A DNA stretch of 64,000 nt from assembly GCA_947570215.1 (NCBI GenBank), contig CANOTO010000009.1, positions 1-64,000 of the forward strand, read 5' to 3'. Positions 20,055 through 28,012 of the stretch are shown here, piece after piece. Numbering within the stretch: position 1 is the first letter of the stretch; the number at the start of each line of letters is the position of its first letter. The DNA is from an uncultured Clostridia bacterium (lineage in GTDB: Bacteria; Bacillota; Clostridia; Christensenellales; CAG-314). A program made the translations under genes and the position numbers. The notes below the pieces were generated by a model that had not been told where the DNA came from, made no database searches, and saw only the letters and a list, made by a program, of their open reading frames with translations.

Positions 20055-20606
20055 ATGAGCGAACAGAACTCTGCAAAGTGGTATATTCTTCATACGTATT
20101 CGGGTTACGAGAGTCTGGTTAAGAAAAGTATCGAGCAAATGGTGGAAAACGGCAATTTGCAAAGCGTAATTTTGGATACCAAGATTCCTACCGAAACGTT
20201 AATCGAAGAAAAGAACGGCAAAAAGAAGGCGTACGAAGCCAAGGTTATGCCGGGATACGTTTTCGTAAAGCTGGTGTATTCCAACCAATTGTGGTTTATG
20301 CTTACCAATACTCGCGGAGTAACCGGTTTCGTGGGTCCCAACGGTAAAGCTTGGCCGCTTGAAGAAGACGAAGTAAAGCGTCTCCGCTTGGAAGAACGCG
20401 TCATCGACTTCGATATGGTTATCGGAGACAATGTAACGGTTATTTCCGGTCCGTTCGAAGGACTGGTCGGCGTAATAAAAGCAATAGACGTTGCCCGTCA
20501 AAAAGCGCAGGTTACGCTCAATATGTTCGGCAGAGAAACTTCTGTCGATATGGACTTTATTCAAATAGAAAAAATCAACAATCCCACGATTGTATCGCAG
20601 GAATAG
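20055..20606 (+). CDS. nusG: Transcription termination/antitermination factor NusG
   Basis: The 183-residue NusG has an N-terminal NGN domain (WYILHTYSGYE at residues 9-19; MPGYVFVK; FVGPNGKAWPL) and a C-terminal KOW domain starting at GDNVTVISGPFEGLVG. It binds RNA polymerase and couples it to ribosomes or termination factors. It keeps its usual place between secE and rplK. Confidence 0.97.
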   Translation: MSEQNSAKWYILHTYSGYESLVKKSIEQMVENGNLQSVILDTKIPTETLIEEKNGKKKAYEAKVMPGYVFVKLVYSNQLWFMLTNTRGVTGFVGPNGKAWPLEEDEVKRLRLEERVIDFDMVIGDNVTVISGPFEGLVGVIKAIDVARQKAQVTLNMFGRETSVDMDFIQIEKINNPTIVSQE

Positions 20607-20684
20607 TTGTTTTTATATGGGAGAAAGAAACAAATATAATACGAACGGTTTCTTTCGTTAACACCACGATATAAGGAGAATACT

Positions 20685-21110
20685 ATGGCTAAAAAGGTCA
20701 CGGCGGTTGTAAAACTTCAACTTCCCGCCGGAAAAGCGACGCCGGCTCCGCCGGTAGGTTCGGCTCTCGGTCCCCACGGAATTAACATTCCCGGTTTTAC
20801 CAAGGATTTTAACGCGAGAACAGCCGACAAAGCGGGACTCATCATCCCCGTAATTGTAACTATTTATCAAGATCACAGCTTTACGTTCATTCTTAAAACC
20901 CCGCCCGCACCCGTGCTTATAAAAAAGGCTTGCGGAATCGAAAGCGGCAGCGCGGTTCCCAACAGAACGAAGGTGGCTAAGATTACTCACGCGCAAATCG
21001 AAGAAATTGCCAAGACCAAGATGGTAGACCTCAACGCGTCTTCTTTGGAATCGGCTTGTTCTATGATTGCCGGCACAGCCCGCAGTATGGGCATTGTCGT
21101 CGAAGGTTAA
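20685..21110 (+). CDS. rplK: 50S ribosomal protein L11
   Basis: The 141-residue L11 has the conserved [15 protein letters not shown] start and the SAMGTARSMG-like C-terminal helix ([13 protein letters not shown]). It forms the GTPase-associated centre with 23S rRNA. Ribosome site AAGGAGAA. It is 11 bases before rplA. Confidence 0.97.
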   Translation: MAKKVTAVVKLQLPAGKATPAPPVGSALGPHGINIPGFTKDFNARTADKAGLIIPVIVTIYQDHSFTFILKTPPAPVLIKKACGIESGSAVPNRTKVAKITHAQIEEIAKTKMVDLNASSLESACSMIAGTARSMGIVVEG

Positions 21111-21121
21111 GGAGGCGTCAA

Positions 21122-21802
21122 ATGAAAGGAAAGAAATATGTTGATGCTTTGAAAAAAATCGACAAGACAAAGCAATACGATATAAGCGAAGCCATTCAAA
21201 CTGCTATTGACATCGCTCCCGCCAAGTTTGACGAAACCTTGGAGCTGCACGTTAAATTGGGCGTAGACAGCCGTAAAGCCGACCAGCAAGTTCGCGGCGT
21301 AGTAGTACTGCCCAACGGAACAGGTAAAACAGTTCGCGTATTGGTAATTGCCAAGGGCGCCAAGGCCGACGAAGCGACTGCCGCCGGCGCGGACTTCGTA
21401 GGCGCGGAGGAATACATCGAAAAGATGCAAAAGGAAAACTGGTTCGACTTCGACGTGCTTGTAACCACTCCCGATATGATGGGACTTGTAGGACGTCTCG
21501 GTAGAGTATTGGGACCCAAGGGCTTGATGCCCAACCCCAAGAGCGGAACCGTTACTACGGATATTGCCAAGACTATACACGATATCAAGGCAGGTAAGGT
21601 AGAATACCGTTTGGACAAGCAATCTATCTGCCACGTTATTTTCGGTAAAAAGTCTTTCGGTCGCGACAAGCTGCTCGAAAACGCTACGGCGATTATGGAC
21701 GCAATAGTCAAGGCTAAACCCGCCGCGGCAAAGGGTACGTATCTCAAATCGGTAGCCGTCGCAACAACGATGGGACCCGGCATCAAGGTATCGTACAAAT
21801 AA
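21122..21802 (+). CDS. rplA: 50S ribosomal protein L1
   Basis: L1 forms the mobile stalk that moves E-site tRNA. The frame is open from 21056, overlapping rplK, but the ATG at 21122 follows AAGGAGGCG and starts the conserved [12 protein letters not shown]. The 226-residue length is normal. The signature region [20 protein letters not shown] is present near residues 121-140. Confidence 0.97.
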   Translation: MKGKKYVDALKKIDKTKQYDISEAIQTAIDIAPAKFDETLELHVKLGVDSRKADQQVRGVVVLPNGTGKTVRVLVIAKGAKADEATAAGADFVGAEEYIEKMQKENWFDFDVLVTTPDMMGLVGRLGRVLGPKGLMPNPKSGTVTTDIAKTIHDIKAGKVEYRLDKQSICHVIFGKKSFGRDKLLENATAIMDAIVKAKPAAAKGTYLKSVAVATTMGPGIKVSYK

Positions 21803-21821
21803 ACTGAAATTGAATACCCAA

Positions 21822-21930
21822 ACCCGTTCCAAAGACAGCAAGTAACAGTAAATCTTGCCGAGGTACAAATACGGTTTACAGTCTTTTAGACTCCTACCCT
21901 TGTACCGATTATACGGCGCAAGGGTTTTTA
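21822..21930 (+). ncRNA. L10 ribosomal protein leader with attenuator
   Basis: The gap between rplA and rplJ has the L10 leader hallmarks: CCAAAGACAGCAAG near 21829-21842, CTTGCCGAGGTA near 21853-21864, and a downstream intrinsic terminator formed by ACCCTTG (21896-21902) and CAAGGGT (21919-21925) with a T-run. In Firmicutes the L10(L12)4 complex binds this leader to repress rplJL. Here the controlled unit stops at rplL because rpoBC lies elsewhere. Confidence 0.8.
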
Positions 21931-21958
21931 ATTAAAATATTAAAAGGAGGAAACAATA

Positions 21959-22477
21959 ATGGATCACGAACGTCATCACGGTCATCTCAGTCCCACGCAA
22001 GCGGCTAAGAGAGAAGTTGTAGAACAAATCAAAGAAAAGATTCAAAACAGCCAATCTTTCGTTATTCTCGATTACAAAGGACTGACGGTTGCCCAAGACA
22101 CCGAATTCCGTTCGGAATTTCGTAAAAACGACGTAGAGTATAAGGTGCTTAAAAACACGTTGTTCAAAAAAGCGCTTAACGAGCTTGGATATACCGAATT
22201 TGACGAAGCGCTAAACGGACCCAGCGCGTTTGCATTCGGTACCGCCGACGCTATAGCTCCCGCTAAGGTTGCTGCGGACGGTATCAAGAAGTATAACGCA
22301 ATGAGCATTAAATGCGGTATGTTTGACAAGAAGTACGCCGACGCGGCCACCTGCGACGCAATGAGCAAGGTTCCCGGCAGAGAAGCGCTTCTCGGTATGT
22401 TGGTTTCGGTGTTGTCTGCGCCTATGCGCGGATTGGCGGTTGCATTAAACGCCGTTGCCGAGCAAAAAGGCGAATAA
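21959..22477 (+). CDS. rplJ: 50S ribosomal protein L10
   Basis: A 172-residue L10 that anchors the L12 dimers on the ribosome. FVILDYKGLTVAQ (residues 35-47) and the KNTLFKKA segment are conserved family features. The N-terminus has an extra His-rich stretch (MDHERHHGHLSP) before the usual start; the ATG at 21959 has a perfect AGGAGG site, so the extension appears real. Preceded by the L10 leader. Confidence 0.95.
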   Translation: MDHERHHGHLSPTQAAKREVVEQIKEKIQNSQSFVILDYKGLTVAQDTEFRSEFRKNDVEYKVLKNTLFKKALNELGYTEFDEALNGPSAFAFGTADAIAPAKVAADGIKKYNAMSIKCGMFDKKYADAATCDAMSKVPGREALLGMLVSVLSAPMRGLAVALNAVAEQKGE

Positions 22478-22546
22478 TTTCGCCGAGCATGGTCTCGTCC
22501 GCCTAAGGACGGAAGCACATTAAAAAATAATAGGAGAAATAAAATA

Positions 22547-22915
22547 ATGGATACGAAAAAATTTATCGAAGAGATTAAATCTCTTTCCGTTTTGGAACTT
22601 AACGAGCTCGTTCACGCTATAGAAGAAGAATTCGGCGTTTCTGCCGCCGCTCCCATAGCCGTTGCAGGCGGAGCTGCCGCAGCTGCTCCCGCCGTTGAAG
22701 AAAAGACGGAATTCGACGTAGTGTTGAAGGCTATCGGCGCCAACAAGATTGCCGTTATTAAGGCTGTTCGCGAACTCACCGGACTTGGACTTGTAGAAGC
22801 TAAAAACCTTGTTGAAAGCGCTCCCGCAACCATCAAGGAAGCTCAACCCAAGGAAGCTGCCGAAGGTATGGTTAAAACTCTTACCGAAGCCGGCGCAGAA
22901 GCGGAAATTAAGTAA
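22547..22915 (+). CDS. rplL: 50S ribosomal protein L7/L12
   Basis: The 122-residue protein has the N-terminal dimerisation domain, an Ala-rich hinge (about residues 36-50) and the C-terminal factor-binding domain with [20 protein letters not shown]. Ribosome site AGGAGAAA. It is followed by a strong terminator instead of rpoB. Confidence 0.97.
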   Translation: MDTKKFIEEIKSLSVLELNELVHAIEEEFGVSAAAPIAVAGGAAAAAPAVEEKTEFDVVLKAIGANKIAVIKAVRELTGLGLVEAKNLVESAPATIKEAQPKEAAEGMVKTLTEAGAEAEIK

Positions 22916-22967
22916 TAATTTTAACGAACAAAAAACTCGCGTAATAGCGGTGTATTTCATAGGAATT

Positions 22968-23002
22968 AAAAGCAAGGACGATAAATCAGTCCTTGCTTTT
23001 TT
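22968..23002 (+). terminator. Intrinsic terminator after rplL
   Basis: AAAAGCAAGGAC (22968-22979) pairs with GTCCTTGCTTTT (22989-23000), followed by Ts. It ends the rplJL unit, confirming that rpoBC is not downstream. Confidence 0.93.
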
Positions 23003-23013
23003 AGTATGGTTAT

Positions 23014-23068
23014 GCTATAATGATTGTACGCTACGAAGCAATCGCATGCGATTATAAACAGTAATTTA
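23014..23068 (+). promoter_or_regulatory. Extended -10 promoter and conserved 45-nt leader, copy 1
   Basis: TGCTATAAT (-10 at 23016-23021) is followed after two bases by a 45-nt block (23024-23068) beginning TTGTACGCTACGAAGCAATC and ending AACAGTAATTTA. It recurs with one mismatch on the minus strand at 52925-52969 at the same distance from an identical TGCTATAAT. A small palindrome, AATCGCATGCGATT, lies in the middle. The block should be the very 5' end of the mRNA for the gene at 23087. Confidence 0.75.
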
Positions 23069-23086
23069 CAAGTGAGGCGAGAAATT

Positions 23087-23254
23087 ATGAACACCGAAAT
23101 TCGGGCTGCTATTGAAAAATTTAAAGAGATAAGAGGTATATTAAAAAAGTTTGATAACAAAGATAAGGCAATAGAATATCTGGTTAATGAAACAAAATTA
23201 TCAAAAGAAGAATGTTCTACTGCATATGATATTATTATTAAAATTGAAAATTAA
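23087..23254 (+). CDS. Small hypothetical protein
   Basis: A 55-residue, mostly helical, charged protein. The frame is open from 23024 but the ATG at 23087 follows GTGAGGCGAG and lies after the conserved leader, so it is preferred. No motif is recognised; the sequence looks like two or three amphipathic helices (KFKEIRGILKKF, NKDKAIEYLV, KEECSTAYDI). It shares its promoter and 45-nt leader with the gene at 52459-52911 but not its protein sequence. Confidence 0.6.
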   Translation: MNTEIRAAIEKFKEIRGILKKFDNKDKAIEYLVNETKLSKEECSTAYDIIIKIEN

Positions 23255-23288
23255 ATTTCAATTTGTCGTTTCAAATGTTAAAATAAAT

Positions 23289-23332
23289 ACAGCGCGCTAT
23301 ACTTCGAAAGCGAAGATAGTGCGCTGTTTCTT
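23289..23332. terminator. Stem-loop between convergent genes
   Basis: ACAGCGC (23289-23295) pairs with GCGCTGT (23321-23327), with an inner CTTCG-AAAG-CGAAG hairpin, followed by TTC and T-rich sequence. It lies between the 23087 gene and the convergent acetyltransferase and could serve both. Confidence 0.55.
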
Positions 23333-23388
23333 TGCCCGTAAGGAAATCCATATAAAGGAAACCTTATTACGCGAGTTTTTTTGTAGTA

Positions 23389-24027
23389 CTATTGTTTTTT
23401 GTCAAGAACGTGCCAAATATCATTCCCTGTAAAACCGCATTTTCTGTATAGTTTTTCCGGGTGCGTGACGTTATTCAATTTTCCGGATACGGTGGCGAAA
23501 TTCGCCATATGTTGCATTCTGTATAGTAATTCGTTAACTATCAGTCCGCCTAAACCGCGTCTTCGGTATTGTGGCAATACTTGTATCCATTCTAAAATCA
23601 ATTCCCGCGCTTCACTATCGAAATCGGCGATTCCGCAGCCGACATAGTTGCCGATATATATGTCTTTTACCAATATCCACAAGTCGTACTTGAAAACGGG
23701 CGTTTTACGGTAATTCAGTAATTGTTCTTTTGTGACGGACAAATCGTCGTAGCTTGCGTTGATAATACGCACAAATTCGTCAATATTATCGTCGCTTGCA
23801 GTTACTATGCTTATTCCGTCGCAATGCTGCCGCTCTATATATTGTAAACTGTGATACAATCTGAAATACGGCTCGTCTGCATAGTCGGCAAATTTACTTT
23901 CTTCGTAATTTTTATCGTGTACGATTTGTATATTGTCGGAAATATCAGTTATTTTTGCCTTCCAATAAGGAATACTGGACACGCCGCAAGGTGATAACAG
24001 ATATTCCGATAGAGATAAGTATTTCAT
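23389..24027 (-). CDS. GNAT-family N-acetyltransferase
   Basis: The C-terminal half is a GNAT domain: the strand ELILEWIQVLP is followed by the acetyl-CoA loop QYRRRGLGGLIVNELL, then HPEKLYRKCGF, the typical end of the family. The N-terminal 80 residues are unlike standard GNATs and may bind substrate. The frame is open to a GTG at 24057; the ATG at 24027 has a partial ribosome site (AGGAC) and gives 212 residues. The choice between these starts is uncertain. The substrate is unknown. Confidence 0.8.
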   Translation of the reverse strand: MKYLSLSEYLLSPCGVSSIPYWKAKITDISDNIQIVHDKNYEESKFADYADEPYFRLYHSLQYIERQHCDGISIVTASDDNIDEFVRIINASYDDLSVTKEQLLNYRKTPVFKYDLWILVKDIYIGNYVGCGIADFDSEARELILEWIQVLPQYRRRGLGGLIVNELLYRMQHMANFATVSGKLNNVTHPEKLYRKCGFTGNDIWHVLDKKQ

Positions 24028-24074
24028 TGTCCTAATTTTCTTCACACGCGCAAGCACCGTATAATAAGTTATTT

Positions 24075-25328
24075 CTAAACGATTAGCGCAAGCAGCGCGC
24101 CTATTCCTATACCTATAAGGTTACCTATGGCCAGCCCGAACGTTCCGCATATAATGCCGGGCGCAATAAGCTCGCGTTCGCCGTAGGCGTTGGCGACGGG
24201 GGCGATAAACGGAGGACCGTATATTCCCGCGGTGCTGGTTATAAGAGCCGTACCGCCGTCTATTTTGAATATTTTGCATAGCAGCAGATGCAGCAGTATC
24301 GAGCCTATCTGTATACAGGCGAAGAACGCAAGCGTAGGCAGTATTTCTTTCGCGAGCATTTTCAGATCGATACTCATCGACAGGCCTATGGAAAATATCA
24401 AGATAAGGTATTGACCTATTTGGTAAGACCCCTTTACGTTGCGTATAGGCTTTACGAAGCTGAATGCAATTCCCAATACGGAGACGGTTATCATAATAAA
24501 CAGGCTTCCGTCCATATTGCCGTTGATTAGTATTTCCAGTCCCGCGCCGACGGCAAGGCAGCCTATTGCAAGAGCAATTACGCCTATCAGCTTGCCGATA
24601 GATTTTTTGTCGCGCGGTATGGATTTGTAGTCGTATTCCGTTTGCGTTTCCGTTTTGATTTCGGTAGCTTCGCCGTCGGCGGTTATCGCGTCGCCGTCCG
24701 TTTCGTTTGCGGGCAGTTCTTCCGTAATAATCGGTTTAACCTTTTTACTCCCGAGAATTTTTTTGTAAACGGGTCGTATTACCGTAAGAATCAGCAGAAA
24801 ATACACTCCGCCTACGAAAAAGTCCGAAGTGTTGGCGGCTGCTATAACGCTTGCTTTGTTATCCGAGCTTAACAGCGCGTTGCCTATTGCAATAAGATTG
24901 GGCGTTCCGCCTATATACAGTCCGCAGGTCATCCCCGCAAGCTGATTTGCGTTTTGTAGACCGACCGCGTTTGCGACGAAGAAACCTGCGCAGGATATTG
25001 CGACGGTGGACACAATAACCAATACGAAGGATATCACCGTCTTTTTTGCAAGGTTTTTTAGGCTGGTCATATCGAATGAAAACAGCACTAACGGTATAGC
25101 TACCGCTACAAGTACGGACGCAACCGTCTGCGTCAGGTTTTTGTCGTAGTCTATCGGGATAAGGGATATCAAAAATCCCGCCACGTAGCATAATGCGATA
25201 GCGCCGATAGTGTTGAAGAACTTAACTTTTTTGGTGAGTATAAGCAGCGGTATCGGCAAGCCGAACATAAGTATTATAGCTATAACGGTGTACAACGTAG
25301 AGACGTTAAAAGATAACAAGTTGAGCAT
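24075..25328 (-). CDS. DUF819-family membrane protein
   Basis: A 417-residue polytopic membrane protein with about ten hydrophobic segments, matching the DUF819 (YjcL-like) family. Conserved parts include GLYIGGTPNLIAIGNAL near residues 136-152 and GIYGPPFIAPVANAYGER near 365-382. A hydrophilic, Glu/Thr-rich loop of about 60 residues splits the two halves (around 200-250). The fold resembles an inverted-repeat transporter, but no substrate is established for the family. It lies in a minus-strand cluster 5 bases after the next gene, so the two are probably co-transcribed. Confidence 0.85.
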   Translation of the reverse strand: MLNLLSFNVSTLYTVIAIILMFGLPIPLLILTKKVKFFNTIGAIALCYVAGFLISLIPIDYDKNLTQTVASVLVAVAIPLVLFSFDMTSLKNLAKKTVISFVLVIVSTVAISCAGFFVANAVGLQNANQLAGMTCGLYIGGTPNLIAIGNALLSSDNKASVIAAANTSDFFVGGVYFLLILTVIRPVYKKILGSKKVKPIITEELPANETDGDAITADGEATEIKTETQTEYDYKSIPRDKKSIGKLIGVIALAIGCLAVGAGLEILINGNMDGSLFIMITVSVLGIAFSFVKPIRNVKGSYQIGQYLILIFSIGLSMSIDLKMLAKEILPTLAFFACIQIGSILLHLLLCKIFKIDGGTALITSTAGIYGPPFIAPVANAYGERELIAPGIICGTFGLAIGNLIGIGIGALLALIV

Positions 25329-25332
25329 AGTG

Positions 25333-26436
25333 TTAAATCTTCTTTTGATAAATTCTGTAAATTCGGGCTACTTCTCCGCCCATCGCCAGTATCGAGCTAT
25401 TGCCCGACGGATTGTTTTCCATAACGGTGCCAAGCTCCATATAGGTTATGCCGTTGTTCAGGATGGCTTCGTACATACGCTTATATATTGCCACGGCAAC
25501 GCCCGAGCGTTGATATTCGGGCAAAACGTATTGCATCAGCGCTCGCAGAGATTTTATATTTTTCGATTCTTTCGCAAAGGTCATAAGCCCGCGTAAATCC
25601 GTCCTGCCCTTCATTTTTTTGAATACGTAAAAGTAATCGGGCAAAGCGACTGCTACGCCCAGGGGCTTATTGTCGGCGTTACTGCGCGCTATAAGAATGT
25701 AATCCTTGTTAAGATACCGTTTCCACTGCTTTACAATGCTGCGCAGCGCGTCTATATCGGGCGCGTCTTGGTAAATAATGTCGTTTGTGGCGCGTTCCAT
25801 AACGTATTGAACGTCGCGTATATCGTCGTCTATACGCTTGACGTTCAGCGTATCTACGCGAAAGCCGTATTTTTGTTCGGAATAGTTCGCGATCTTTTGC
25901 CAACGAGCGTAGTCTACCGAAGCGATATCGATAGTGTATTCTAACGCGTCCTTTTGCTTTACCATTCCGTAGTTTTCCAGCAAGTCGTTGTAGTAGGACT
26001 TATTGTACGACGTGAAGATAAGCGGAGCGCGGTCGAAGCCTTGGTAAAGTATTCCGCGGCGATTATCCTGATCGTACGGAAAATACGTTCCCGTAATATA
26101 ATCCGCGCCCTGTTCGCGCATAAGCTCCGTAACCTTATCGAATAACGCGTTGCAAACCTTTTGGTTGTTCACGCATTCGAACATAGAAAAGAAACCGCAT
26201 TTGTCCGATTTGAGTTGTTTGTTTTTATCTATTGTAAATAGCGTGCGAGCAATAATTTTGCCCTTGTCCGTTACTATAACGGCGCAGTACGTTTTGTCCT
26301 TAAAAAGCAGCTTGGTAAGCGTTTTTTTGAGATCGGCTCGCATATACGGTACATAGTTGTCGTCGTCCGCATATAATTCGTCCGGAAAGCTTATAAACGC
26401 TTTCAGTCGTTTTTTATCTAATATGTTAACTTCCAT
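25333..26436 (-). CDS. GNAT-fold protein, YghO-like
   Basis: A 367-residue protein with the start typical of a large uncharacterised GNAT group: FPDELYADDDNYVPYMRAD near residues 17-35. A C-terminal acetyltransferase-like domain has LPEYQRSGVAVAIYKRM (the acetyl-CoA loop) and GITYMELGTVMENN. The family contains two GNAT-like halves and has no settled substrate. Ribosome site AGGAGAAAA. It is 11 bases downstream of the XRE regulator gene, so all three genes 24075-26654 form one minus-strand operon. Confidence 0.8.
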   Translation of the reverse strand: MEVNILDKKRLKAFISFPDELYADDDNYVPYMRADLKKTLTKLLFKDKTYCAVIVTDKGKIIARTLFTIDKNKQLKSDKCGFFSMFECVNNQKVCNALFDKVTELMREQGADYITGTYFPYDQDNRRGILYQGFDRAPLIFTSYNKSYYNDLLENYGMVKQKDALEYTIDIASVDYARWQKIANYSEQKYGFRVDTLNVKRIDDDIRDVQYVMERATNDIIYQDAPDIDALRSIVKQWKRYLNKDYILIARSNADNKPLGVAVALPDYFYVFKKMKGRTDLRGLMTFAKESKNIKSLRALMQYVLPEYQRSGVAVAIYKRMYEAILNNGITYMELGTVMENNPSGNSSILAMGGEVARIYRIYQKKI

Positions 26437-26447
26437 TTTTTCTCCTG

Positions 26448-26654
26448 TCAGTATTCGGCTATTCCTAATAGGTAATCAGTAGACACATTAAACAGTTTCG
26501 CTATTGCAACAAGAGTGTCTAAGTTCGGTTCTCCGACGCCGCTTTCGTAGCGAGCGTAGGACTGCTGCCGAATCCCGAGCTTCAAAGCGATGAAATTCTG
26601 CGTATAATTATTTTCCGACCGAAGTTCTTTCAATCTTTTTGCAAACGCATTCAT
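26448..26654 (-). CDS. XRE-family transcriptional regulator
   Basis: A 68-residue protein that is essentially one Cro/C1-type helix-turn-helix: LKELRSENNYTQNFIALKLG is followed by the recognition helix IRQQSYARYESG and the family ending LDTLVAIAKLFNVSTDYLLG. It heads the operon with the GNAT-fold and DUF819 genes. Two palindromes upstream are good operator candidates, so autoregulation is likely. Confidence 0.92.
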   Translation of the reverse strand: MNAFAKRLKELRSENNYTQNFIALKLGIRQQSYARYESGVGEPNLDTLVAIAKLFNVSTDYLLGIAEY

Positions 26655-26689
26655 ATTCGCGCTCCGTTAATTTGTGATAAAAAAAGTTT

Positions 26690-26733
26690 ACAGCAATTGG
26701 CTGTTTATAGCAGTCTTTACAGCATTTTGCTGT
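26690..26733. promoter_or_regulatory. Two operator palindromes upstream of the XRE gene
   Basis: Two 15-bp palindromes of the form ACAGC-N5-GCTGT occur at 26690-26704 and 26719-26733, 29 bp centre to centre. A TATAAA -10 candidate on the minus strand lies between them. They are the likely binding sites of the 68-residue XRE repressor. Confidence 0.75.
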
Positions 26734-26766
26734 TAACAGGTTATTTTAAGAATGTTACTCGGCGCG

Positions 26767-26805
26767 AAAAAAAAGACTGTGGCGGTATTTTCGCGGCAGT
26801 CTTTT
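26767..26805 (-). terminator. Intrinsic terminator of rplI
   Basis: On the minus strand AAAAGACTG (26797-26805) pairs with CAGTCTTTT (26771-26779) and is followed by further Ts. Confidence 0.85.
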
Positions 26806-26833
26806 GTGTTTCATTTGTTTGCAGGTATGCGTA

Positions 26834-27271
26834 CTAATCGACTATAACGGTAACGGCGGCGGATATTTCCGCATACATTTTTACCGTTACGGAATATCTG
26901 CCCGTAGCTCTTATCGGGTCTTTCATAACTATTTGTTTTTTGTCGACGGCGTAGCCTAATTTATTCAATTCTTCGGCTATTTCCTTATTGGTGATGCTGC
27001 CGTACATTTTTCCTTGCGAGCCCTTGGACGCGGTAATTCGTATTTCCTGTCCTTTAAGTTTGTTTGCGTCGTCCATAGCCTTTTGTTTTTCTTCCGCCTT
27101 TTGCCGTTCGATAGCTTTGTTTTTTATGGCGACGGAATTAATCGTATCGGCGGTGGCTATGGCGCCCAACCCTTTTTTCAGTAAAAAGTTATTGGCGTAT
27201 CCGTCGGAAACGTTAATAATTTCTCCTTTTTTTCCTTGTCCTTTAACGTCTTGAAGTAACAGTACTTTCAT
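26834..27271 (-). CDS. rplI: 50S ribosomal protein L9
   Basis: The 145-residue L9 begins with the conserved MKVLLLQDVKGQGKKGEI and SDGYANNFLLKKGLG, followed by a long connecting helix rich in Lys/Glu/Gln and a C-terminal RNA-binding domain. L9 binds domain V of 23S rRNA. Ribosome site AAAGGAGAAA. It is a single gene here, not with dnaB or the rpsF-ssb-rpsR group; dnaB is 31 kb away. Confidence 0.95.
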   Translation of the reverse strand: MKVLLLQDVKGQGKKGEIINVSDGYANNFLLKKGLGAIATADTINSVAIKNKAIERQKAEEKQKAMDDANKLKGQEIRITASKGSQGKMYGSITNKEIAEELNKLGYAVDKKQIVMKDPIRATGRYSVTVKMYAEISAAVTVIVD

Positions 27272-27514
27272 ATTTTCTCCTTTCGGTTACCAATAAGGTG
27301 TTCCCGTACGGCGGCGTTCAGTCGCTGTTCGTATATTTTGGGCATGTAATGATGAGTAGTCATTCCGACATGGGCGCGAATTTTATGCGTATGCGGATAC
27401 GCTTTCTTTACATGCTACGTAAAGTATAACTTATAGGCGAAGTTTAGTCAAGGCGTTTATTTGCGTATTTTTCGAGTGCTTGTTGTTAACACTAAAATAA
27501 AAGGAGGTATAATT

Positions 27515-27679
27515 ATGAAAAGCCAACAAACCATTATGTGCGACGTACGCGCCTGCAAGCATCACAACGGGGACAATTGTTCCTGTAAGTTGTCTCAAAT
27601 TACGGTAACGCCCTGCGCCGACTGCGAAACGGCTCATTACTGCAAGGACTACGAAGAAAGAACTTACACGCGTATTTAG
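27515..27679 (+). CDS. DUF1540 protein (small Cys-rich)
   Basis: A 54-residue protein with eight Cys residues. CDVRACKHHNGDNCSCKLSQ matches the DUF1540 pattern, in which the Cys residues probably bind a metal; a second cluster is CADCETAHYC. The frame is open from 27461, but the ATG at 27515 follows AAAGGAGG. DUF1540 genes are common in spore-forming Clostridia; the function is unknown. Single gene with a strong terminator. Confidence 0.88.
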   Translation: MKSQQTIMCDVRACKHHNGDNCSCKLSQITVTPCADCETAHYCKDYEERTYTRI

Positions 27680-27695
27680 TCGCCGTAATTTCGCG

Positions 27696-27729
27696 TTCCC
27701 CGCCGTTTGCTTCGGCGGGGAATTTTTTT
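27696..27729 (+). terminator. Intrinsic terminator after DUF1540
   Basis: CCCCGCCG (27698-27705) pairs with CGGCGGGG (27713-27720), followed by seven Ts. Confidence 0.93.
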
Positions 27730-27882
27730 GTCGGACATAGCGGTAAAACATATGTCGACTTGAAAGCATAGTATATGTGTGCCGTTTTCAATTACGGATC
27801 GAGTGCGGCGTACGCTTATAGAAAAAACTTACCGCGTAGGCAAAAGCTAAATTTTAGGTATACACCGTATCCGCGTTTTTAC

Positions 27883-27911
27883 TTGACACATTCTACGCTA
27901 AAATATACAAT
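27883..27911 (+). promoter_or_regulatory. prs promoter
   Basis: TTGACA (27883-27888), 17-base spacer, TACAAT (27906-27911). The leader is about 95 bases long. Confidence 0.7.
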
Positions 27912-28012
27912 ATAAACGGTTTTTCCGCAAAGCTTGCTCGCGGAGAAATCTGATCGGTCGGAATAATAAGTAATTCTCAATAATAACAGCGGTGATATAT
28001 TCGGGGGATAAA

